Source: Nocardia africana NBRC 100379
Lineage (GTDB): Bacteria; Actinomycetota; Actinomycetes; Mycobacteriales; Mycobacteriaceae
Length of the DNA: 64,000 nt
Reading direction: 5' to 3'
Assembly (NCBI RefSeq): GCF_001612635.1
Contig: NZ_BDAV01000001.1
Location: 286,227 to 350,226, forward strand
The notes beneath the pieces were generated by a model that saw nothing but the letters and a program-made list of their open reading frames with translations, did no database searches and was not told where the DNA came from. The translations under genes were made by a program, and so were the position numbers. This document shows positions 62,201 to 64,000 of the stretch, one piece after another (position 1 is the first letter of the stretch; every line of letters begins with the position of its first letter).

Positions 62201-64000
62201 GCGACAGCTCCAAGGGCCGATCGGCGGGAGATTCACCGTTGAGATAGCGCTCGGCGTGCACACTCTCGTGCGCGAGGGTGAGTGCCTGAGCGATCTGGCC
62301 GCGTCCCTCGGCGTACAGGACGGCGGTGATGTCGCGGCGCCGGAACGACCCGTATCTGCCGTCCCCGTGCGATCCCTGATCGATGTGCTCGCGATAGCGG
62401 CGATCGGTGAGTTCGCCGAGAATCCTTCTGCCGGTGGGTGTTCGGAGCAGCAGTTCGTGCACCCGGCCGACGTTGTCGTCGAGCGCTTGCCGAATCCGCA
62501 CCGCAGTCGGATCCTGTTGCCGTACAAGGGTTTCCCGGTGCTCCCGGGTGAGCGCGTGGATCGGCCGCCCACGGTGGTCGAACAGGATCATGTGGGTGTC
62601 GTGCAAGTCGTGGGGCACGCTCGCCGGATGGTCGGTCACCACCCCCGTACTCGGATCGCGCACCACGATCCGCCCGCCGCCCTCGTGGACCATGACGTAG
62701 GCGTGCGCACCGACGACTCGTCGGCCGGGCCCGGCGTGATAGCCGTCGACCACCAGCGCCGACGCCCCCTTGCGCATCCGCGCCAGCCGCCGGGCGATCG
62801 CGTCGTGGTCGCTGACCTGCACCATCCGGCCACCGGCGTCCGCCTGGACCTCCGCGGCGGTCATCCCTTCCGGCCCGACCGCCCGCTCGGGCAACCGAAT
62901 CGTCTTGCTGCCGGTGAGATCGCGAATCAGCTTCAGCGCCAACTCCGCACAGCGGCCGCGGGTCGACTCCGGGCGCGGAGTAGCCGGTTTCGCCGCTTCC
63001 GGCGCACCGGCGTGGTCGGTCTGCTCGCTCCGCCCGGAACGCACCGGCTGGTGGTCGCCGACCGGCGCCGGCATGGGCGGGGCGCCCGGCACCGACTGGT
63101 CTTCGGACCGGTCACCGTTCGCCTCGTCGCGGTGGGTGCCGTCGTCGGACTCGTCGCCGACCGGTTTGCGCACCGTCCCGTCGTGGTTGGTGTCGGCCGC
63201 GGGGCGCCGTCGCGGGCCGCCGTGTTCGGCGTTCGATGTGTCCTGAGCGCCATCATGTTCGGGTCGGAACTCGTCCGAATGCGACGGGTCTCGAGCCGGA
63301 TCGCCGGTGTCGTCGCGCGCGGTCCCCGCTGCCGCGTCGTCGGCCGCGTCGCGCCGCACACCGGGCTCGTCCGGGCGGTTCGATACGCCCGAATCGGCGT
63401 CGCGTGGTCCGACCGTATCGGCGTCGCGTGGTCCGACCGCATCGGCATCTCGGGGCACCGACGAGTCGGTGTCCCGAGAGGTGACGAACTCGTCGGTGCC
63501 CGGTGCAACCCTCTCGGAATCGCGCACGGGAGTGCGGTCGTCTTGCGGGAGAACACCGTCCGAATCACGGGAACCGACATGCTCGGCATCCCTCGGGCCG
63601 GAATGTTCGGCTCCCCGAGCCTCGGCGCCGTCGGGATCGCGCGGGGTTGATGTCTCGGTGTCACGCCGCTCAGGGTCCGGTTGGACCGTCTCATCCCGAT
63701 CGCGCGGTGTCGACGTATCGGCATCGCGCTGCTCGGGTTCCCGCAGCGCAGGCTCGGACGAATCGCGCAGATCTCGGCCGTCTCCGCGCGCGGAATCGGC
63801 CGACTGCTCGGACGAATCATCGGAGCGGACGGGCCGATCGGCCTGCGGGGCATCGGATTCGCTGGAGTCCGATGCGTCGGCACGACGGGTCCCCGGCTCG
63901 TCGTTCGCGGTCGCCTCGTCGCGGGTTCCGGCGTCGCCATCCGTCGTCGCGTCGTCACGAGTCCCAGCCGCGTCACGAGTCCCGGCCGCGTCACGAGTTC
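46875..64000 (-). CDS. Giant multidomain polymorphic-toxin-like protein, 5' end off the window
   Basis: Open from the stop at 46875 to the right edge: at least 5,707 residues and no start before the edge (no ATG or GTG in frame from 63528 to 64000). From N- to C-terminus it shows an Asp/Arg-rich linker, a Tox-PL-like papain fold (about 62965-62580), a zincin-like domain with HESVH (62270-62256), a degenerate copy with HAAIH (61010-60996), an unnamed module (60540-60130), a HopA1-like domain (56600-55640), six copies of a beta-rich module, long helical parts, a His-rich tract (48470-48030) and a unique C-terminal domain (47290-46875). Its place beside ESX substrates suggests a T7SS-linked effector, but no WXG signal is visible in this part. 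GTG 63527 is only the first in-frame start inside the window. Confidence 0.9.
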   Translation of the reverse strand, partial: TRDAAGTRDAAGTRDDATTDGDAGTRDEATANDEPGTRRADASDSSESDAPQADRPVRSDDSSEQSADSARGDGRDLRDSSEPALREPEQRDADTSTPRDRDETVQPDPERRDTETSTPRDPDGAEARGAEHSGPRDAEHVGSRDSDGVLPQDDRTPVRDSERVAPGTDEFVTSRDTDSSVPRDADAVGPRDADTVGPRDADSGVSNRPDEPGVRRDAADDAAAGTARDDTGDPARDPSHSDEFRPEHDGAQDTSNAEHGGPRRRPAADTNHDGTVRKPVGDESDDGTHRDEANGDRSEDQSVPGAPPMPAPVGDHQPVRSGRSEQTDHAGAPEAAKPATPRPESTRGRCAELALKLIRDLTGSKTIRLPERAVGPEGMTAAEVQADAGGRMVQVSDHDAIARRLARMRKGASALVVDGYHAGPGRRVVGAHAYVMVHEGGGRIVVRDPSTGVVTDHPASVPHDLHDTHMILFDHRGRPIHALTREHRETLVRQQDPTAVRIRQALDDNVGRVHELLLRTPTGRRILGELTDRRYREHIDQGSHGDGRYGSFRRRDITAVLYAEGRGQIAQALTLAHESVHAERYLNGESPADRPLELSRDDYVREMVHEEAMASGRRFQLAAELRELGYDIAEHPAEVAYRHAYERALRGLEGPGAHEIAHEVAVDHLRNFLEHVPPNDSGRTYADYYRDIWDRAHDGARTPADQSIRYVPDDPVARDRIRSAALERHIATVRLNEHAQELAHVADRVADRIPYDPTMRRDMLQHVISDQLRIVGRELGRDGLPPERRAELQRLAHDLRRMSDLVDRHHNALAEVDRLRSAAATDVARRLLGDMIADAPGAEVLGDHFAVIPGEPEQIMVAAAPGDHERVMRAAPPEIAERLARPGVEPEYLAVDTRHNGEIRYERVDQPGPARDEPAEPVEPQNLAGQASEAIVAELERTLAEVPVGAWAVDTLRAHGVTIEHDSGGGHRYEPARNRLTLDIGGTDGEQMAALVHAAIHVERAHERSTADGVLDRDRMSREDYVSHMLDEETDAHAMEYHALAQLREAGHDIATSPLERIYRDAFTAARERAAARDDLPGDAAARAAELDRIANRAGVDAIRPAMGDHAPDGGASYAHGYGEAWDSAHPGREDTTTGQQPRPPAGPPEPREGAEASYANHYGGDSSYGIKGWVTEHGVLHVEVRVGPDTPSGREMFRDLMNEIGDRVKAIQAEWFDGGALTDNLDSFNAGVQEGLTPEEAARRTFTGTLAEDLGYTEVTFGDPELPGDSGLEGRLGENTGVTVVFRHPDGFDAAPHVDSPELPEGAGGAGRPPGETPTPGASPGEPPRRSEVVVAVDGEQVRLRLVADGSGRWRVESVEPVGEGEHAPGGEVEPAKPGRLRSLWQRFTGGYEGHYPKYPSGSGQDGKYQTEMTEDFGHLFDIHALETLGDHDISINYARLLKESFTLWINREHAPLLNHLTARMDLQAGDHIPMRTRDGREYAYWNEDADPAEVAAMHKYLRDIGLGHLVDDSQPRDLPGASAAHEGEGPQGNPADELRAAADRLGIDLTDISPETLRRALDTAEYQNLRRAAVIEALRDAAHRYNAEHADIPYRPQSITDHNPLGRFLKEVVIAQGDDPGLLNWRGVNNGAESGRDFDVLNVENPDERIEYDPEEESGRDQGLRTYFENALRRDQIRDERATWADLLAAELSRLEPDQLDRALNDLRDGVHERAGEIRDFADQVARFRARFPAGDIRELPPERPGEPGRLVVLDVHGDHEQTLAGALDRYPGLAARLDNGEVRAEKWTVVVDANNQAHVRHVGDIEGRAISVDVEGRHLDGLLVRDADGTWHVTQPSAAPTPVAPHARTAEHILSVRDDLARELGLDPEQITPELIEHELRANDLRALQIEALLDHARSSDAIESFHDLANARDRLAQTAGIDDAQHATPERVAESIADRGTRNALRKQQVEQLVKYYDKLASYLKGRGEDPAHLVEARDTLVRALGGEPEDVFPKKYSKELEYQPNPQGIDPGELTSLIRGRLRDPGTRAALTDFVRTLADTDPFTNGLRFDPATDPRVFDGDVPMHDPEALIQLREIIGDGQRLFGTPDPDQPVASGSRPNRDWARLLGHDLTDATPEQYVRAYEAYRDGKIEKHERLTPAQREQVHRELREEVRQRAADLKALAELNDRYHQAVADLPENRQATIDRLSREWAAAWTERERARGYIEDHAHELRVTPEQLLSDDLKNGSALHDLFGELGSRTVRGENLADFRRRFEEFSRRHEALFEATRRFHDNDVRVADLDAELRAAVERDVELSEGDEGDGSAAAAPPQGPPSKPPSSPGEGAQPPEPEGGDSDGAGPHRSDNGAAPADSAPPRVESPTEWGMRMRAENASWDARMAARHAVRMRELADEMAVRDPDGPEGPRSWAARMRADQAEWEARQAAQHADWLWEIAGDHRGPEAGEPAPNTSDDAGVKPETPASEPKTHPDVPPELRDAVDRAVADFPEVFDRPRTLTELHEQLREGTSFDDLLAIRELTHLHNGTEPPALSRENLESFLREIWDDRAEIDNYLDVYSRYAERAGDVTVENPQGFVRGLLRILSEREGVGRVAVNQARGFLMAGDTEPAPDQVGFVHYRRVGSDGEHNFRVYVDANNDAAPELMRRIVHEIIDDPENFPGVPVAKIGGPLEPRADGLVIYVQDRAAARRVVDWLREFQAAHPDVIGWDVPAMTRQVLPGVGIGADPPGELRRNHSFGSLRSILIREALDAHRTGTFEDFRAEVLDRFRARGIDIDRPHIHAGDESGETLLDPPARNAEHAAPEAGAPKQSGAPDIRESRQESPPDAESNRDSAPVAAVPKQEDAPGAGKPNDAAAASADKAREPENGVDEPQPGAEVAKQDPAATEPPESERQPEGAEQRASRVEGAQPDPIDAALAKQDAAHGELRRIARELGLPDRGNARELEAAILRRIEDESAEHQATIARNDLRPDQWAAARDRAQQRLNELYGLRREMMRAARDYQAARIEERQLRAANPQSPPDPAAKSAEPAPQAEPEPGARPAPDAAGGGTDGGAGGKPPTSGGSDDSVRPQGDDGSENAPGQQDSSTLPVPPQPEPPEPPGGERPAREAWHQDGPQREHRPVTRALRKALRELADAGTTRVRAWTRMTARAHDLGLRPDEIRREILRETIARTADAAGTTPAARGELRDLLGDLDRGAPRLEVDRRAARLGVPLPSDHQVADAIRDRLAPPAQRRAELSIELGDRRTVDPHRLERLAREFGVDPEGLSRSDLQRAVRDAVNDHRDTISERQRRATVESVDRYRTAAANESARRAAAQHAAEREMLQLRAGFDDRGPRISGVSYRRFRFDAPNHIRVDGAPGERGRWVGVGASHDPELRLPARDRVRHAAEGFDAVYYRLELDHNGRIWVSEHHPASTEPVAARPETARRPGDWIPGGDEHDHEPGTRALRRQLRDLGAELGRRNDQVDKNFAKIVQLAEHLGIDDAWRMRPRELAGAVRDLIAQRRARADELWNRADIPRADLRKFFEDRRAEEARAEETESLGKALLGLLRVHDQTLVAARDRVAADAALLAARDVLAGYDGLPLDADGRPVDPANPKREVARLVPGRDGTPDRLVVVAPGANPDHVLDPAVRRALLGDDGEFVFQQVRVDADGHVRLSDMHRPPAGLDTPAHRPAELEQPRRAGTVPRSPDSAEPRAEDGPQPAGDRPEPVADPQAALDAKVLERAHVAADLEFWRSKVDHRADPFGDVDLSRNRWSETLRQLRGDTGRYVSDSAGPDSPDVARHEQLNPEQEREQTDHVDKLAEALDRLFHFEDRLDAIDREIHDLEQQGARHDASQAEAVRDELGRVADEHRAAVQRAKPLRRIRDELSRLLDDPAQRTPENLRRLADAEEAVEHAEHEIDRFNDERVALTGAWPDAVADHWRAAVGTDETPALRRISENVWVDHGRAPDEDGTGGRPARFIVVAGRAAFDHPDVPVHADDPAGPRRPADDRFDAPLLDALARHPELAPLLKDPATTVDRLAVTGELAGGDRDGAGQIRARIETMAPVEIERTGLPAHGRLGEDALPFAGDTMVRWRGADGRWHDTREGQARGFRAYQPELPRGTKLDKYWQKEVDGWRLPPKGWAAFGGTDNSHIPYRQREEKMPDGFSGTLGAEPFQNMVEPLVLRLLTDHWPELSYEQILTLSEAGRAELWWHQGPGPKPEPPPGWDEEAHHGMPLDGALYTIGKRWVQLYDMARKHPWVLGPLQRRPEIGEWVRGHTTWLPDGAFDPDHPVLRKIPIVRSFRGWKGWRAGPRIDLQPPHRPWSAADHVPPRDRVEWSTPRQNRDVARWNAVQRWADRVIGEFADDAGNADVHRIVDLLTRARDPLLDPADPGGARLEALNLARHPDGTPLTRAELTERIQLVKDHLMRNEMWVRDHADPTGRMVKKTYDRLPHVADAWLRLTGEGDGDGRTTPYNEDLLLLDDAYVEARYLADHDDATWHDADLEAARYGYDWDTNRRRLSGHLVIRDGVPVHPDELPPDAPEHDGDKTLRMSRIPYAVDAPAPDPSWLSPRERRAAEILAEAGARQRFPGLPRNPVEALKELAAREAGPLRALPAPGARDPLLDLLLRAGRVEQLADADPGERFVWAERLGEPEAAVESKQLPDTLRRLRGDLTRRLDDLGAGPDEPNRTRPALGDGAGERGTDAPGADERGVNGRSPDESGADGRGTGESDEGDTGASGAKPDRPDRPGSDSGGAVAPRADETRASGDGPLRQSGPMRPHELSSSRPEVERLATERARLSDELARLRAERDAATGSERERAARAYEEVRARVFALTERITDAAGPDFLAAQGARPVTNRVGIIEGDHPTVIVVGLRSDGSGGSPHRAELDAAADAHPELAQALTHPDVEIRYIRLTVDSQGRAHVAPLEAPTRPPRPDSEATPRVADPNPVPNPPTPEEPGTAPQREARNQQAPAADSPPGEARAEQAGAAKNARSQADTPNLAVAGERPVVPVRTGDPSEGEGGGANTNRNSSRDADAGESEGKGDPEEERAEEPRNTQTRGGGRRGSGSDGDGPDSESGDSGSRAGTGRPAGQQPPDGGAPDRPGGPTPRARDPRKPYITPVPHVPHNAEFDWPDYTPKRIDVNLPPAPIPTQPPHQPPPHQPTPPHQPPREPGPAQPGVGHHNPGGGHHDPHGHDHDHHGDPSGHGHGHDHADNDHHGDHNGHGHGDHGHDHHGHGHHDHDGRGHGHHDHDHHGHGHHGHRHQGHDHGGPQHHGPGHDGGRHEDHDHVERPGPGDGSPWHDRHDPDRVGDKGDHRDPRHHGHGGRAGYGLPGSGYDGSHVRPEGHDRGPDAVQGSSNPDAPRIPSPVPHAHSNIPVPPWLSDSGDRLGDENPRQSLSRAGSDQGVKAAGTAPNPFGAPVGAAQQPAESAFPQQVPPHQDLGSNAPAGHSPAATPLNPVGQGHGGADRHGTGNSDGMGYDPVSEHGNSDGTGYDPRSVIGHDHDRRFSVDRPFSLGDPAAGQAGHFGAQQVPAIQPQDNLPQNGFPPFAPPMPNGGPPASTSTPRHPAHPNGLPAPARPRILVQEFSGHRCAEVDPLTGSLHEAAEPMGPFSGVYGDLDGVEFVFFRTDDRLFLRVAGRLIDADDLAVVVHWQRAGRRHTEFTVTRAGLTVCTVRYRQRKPELDLGLWIRDVLDNPARRTQIFAEVRGVW
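48030..48480 (-). repeat. His/Asp/Gly-rich tract
   Basis: About 145 residues made of HGHDHDHHGD- and HHDHDGRGHG-like repeats, more than a third His. The DNA is a run of GTG and ATG (His on the minus strand) with GGC and GTC codons. Such tracts bind Zn, Ni or Cu or act as pH-sensitive spacers. Confidence 0.9.
49215..61480 (-). repeat. Six dispersed copies of a ~75-residue beta-rich module
   Basis: Approximate positions: 61480-61255, 58795-58570, 53965-53735, 53195-52985, 52160-51890 and 49450-49215. Shared order is a strand with VVV or IVV-like core, DH/DP, a helix with P-x-L-A-x-x-L, and a final strand V-D-x-x-G-x-x-x-V. Examples are IMVAAAPGDHERVM, LVVLDVHGDHEQTL, LVVVAPGANPDHVL and VIVVGLRSDGSG for the first half; AVDTRHNGEIRYE, VVVDANNQAHVRH, RVDADGHVRLSD and TVDSQGRAHVAP for the end. 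Confidence 0.75.
55640..56600 (-). other. HopA1-like domain in the giant protein
   Basis: Blocks HNFRVYVDANNDAAPELMRR, VAKIGGPLEPRADGLVIYVQ and AMTRQVLPGVGIGADPPGE, ending HSFGSLRSILIREALDAH, follow the order of HopA1-family proteins (the Pseudomonas effector HopA1 and the lyase-like subunits of some RiPP pathways), where the C-terminal block is a G-E-S-F-G-x-x-R-x-x-L pattern. Similarity is by eye. Confidence 0.55.
60640..62330 (-). other. Duplicated zincin-like domain, one intact and one degenerate
   Basis: Copy 1 has LTLAHESVHAERYLNG (HExxH) then SRDDYVREMVHEEAMASGRR and ELRELGYDIAEHPAEVAYRH. Copy 2 has ALVHAAIHVERAHERS (the Glu replaced by Ala), SREDYVSHMLDEETDAHAME and QLREAGHDIATSPLERIYRD. 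Order and spacing match, so one copy arose by duplication and lost the catalytic Glu. Confidence 0.7.
62580..62965 (-). other. Tox-PL-like papain-fold domain
   Basis: STRGRCAELALKLIRDLTGS (nucleophile Cys near 62950), KGASALVVDGYHAGPGRRVV, GAHAYVMVHEGGGRIVVRDP (His near 62703, Asp near 62655) and STG. The C-H-D set and the ALVVDGY...HAYVMV...RDPSTG order fit the papain-fold toxin 1 (glutamine deamidase) group. Confidence 0.65.
63230..64000 (-). repeat. Asp/Arg-rich linker with short DNA tandem repeats, continuing past the edge
   Basis: The protein reads as degenerate RD-A-D/S repeats (for example GPRDADTVGPRDADSG and AAGTRDAAGTRD). At DNA level there are two 24-bp units at 63397-63444 and two and a half 18-bp units at 63954-64000. 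Confidence 0.85.

Noticed and set aside
59469..63650. A 1,393-codon open frame on the plus strand, opposite the giant gene
   Set aside because: It is the antisense shadow of a GC-rich gene: no domain, odd composition (many Val, Gln, His, Arg), and the minus-strand frame carries clear motifs. Other long plus-strand frames over 47-63 kb are rejected for the same reason.

Overview
The window looks like a GC-rich chromosome segment of a mycolic-acid actinomycete, most likely Nocardia or a close relative. The reasons are the gene order infA-rpmJ-rpsM-rpsK-rpsD-rpoA-rplQ-truA, frequent GTG starts, F420-type and CsoR genes, and type VII secretion (T7SS/ESX) loci with PE/PPE, EspG and mycosin genes. 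The genus is inferred from content, not tested.

Layout. 1-5.8 kb: end of an ESX locus, holding the 3' end of a mycosin gene, an FMN split-barrel gene, an MFS transporter, and a divergent eccB/eccE pair. 5.8-10.4 kb: housekeeping and stress genes (FMN reductase, a GAF/PAS-like protein, MTA phosphorylase, a CsoR-type repressor with its operator, an F420-type oxidoreductase, and an Hsp20 gene behind a CIRCE element). 10.6-15.5 kb: truA and the ribosomal/rpoA operon, minus strand. 15.8-24.3 kb: an MFS transporter, a 1058-residue EspI-like protein with a MinD/ParA-type ATPase domain, a GlxA-type regulator, a stand-alone archaeal-type threonyl-tRNA editing domain, a DUF4254-like protein, a GntR regulator and a GNAT acetyltransferase.

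24.3-46.8 kb: a full second ESX locus. It has eccC, mycP, eccD, eccA, eccB and eccE, then a long minus-strand block with two WXG100 genes, EspG, PPE, PE, an EspA/E-like gene, an EspC/F-like gene, a YbaB-like gene, a small unknown, a second EspG-like gene, a Q-rich EspB-like substrate and a large unknown protein that may be an immunity factor or chaperone. All three kinds of paired T7SS substrate (Esx/Esx, PE/PPE, EspC/EspA) appear together with two EspG-like chaperones.

46.9-64.0 kb: one minus-strand open frame runs off the right edge. At least 5,707 residues are visible and the N-terminus is missing. It looks like a giant polymorphic-toxin-type protein placed upstream of the ESX substrates. 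It carries a papain-fold (Tox-PL-like) domain, a zincin-like HExxH domain and a degenerate second copy, a HopA1-like domain, six dispersed copies of a ~75-residue beta-rich module I cannot name, long helical stretches, a His-rich tract and a unique C-terminal domain. Working model (inference): the ESX machine exports the paired substrates and possibly this giant effector, EccA and EspG act as cytosolic chaperones, and the EspI-like ATPase modulates the system.
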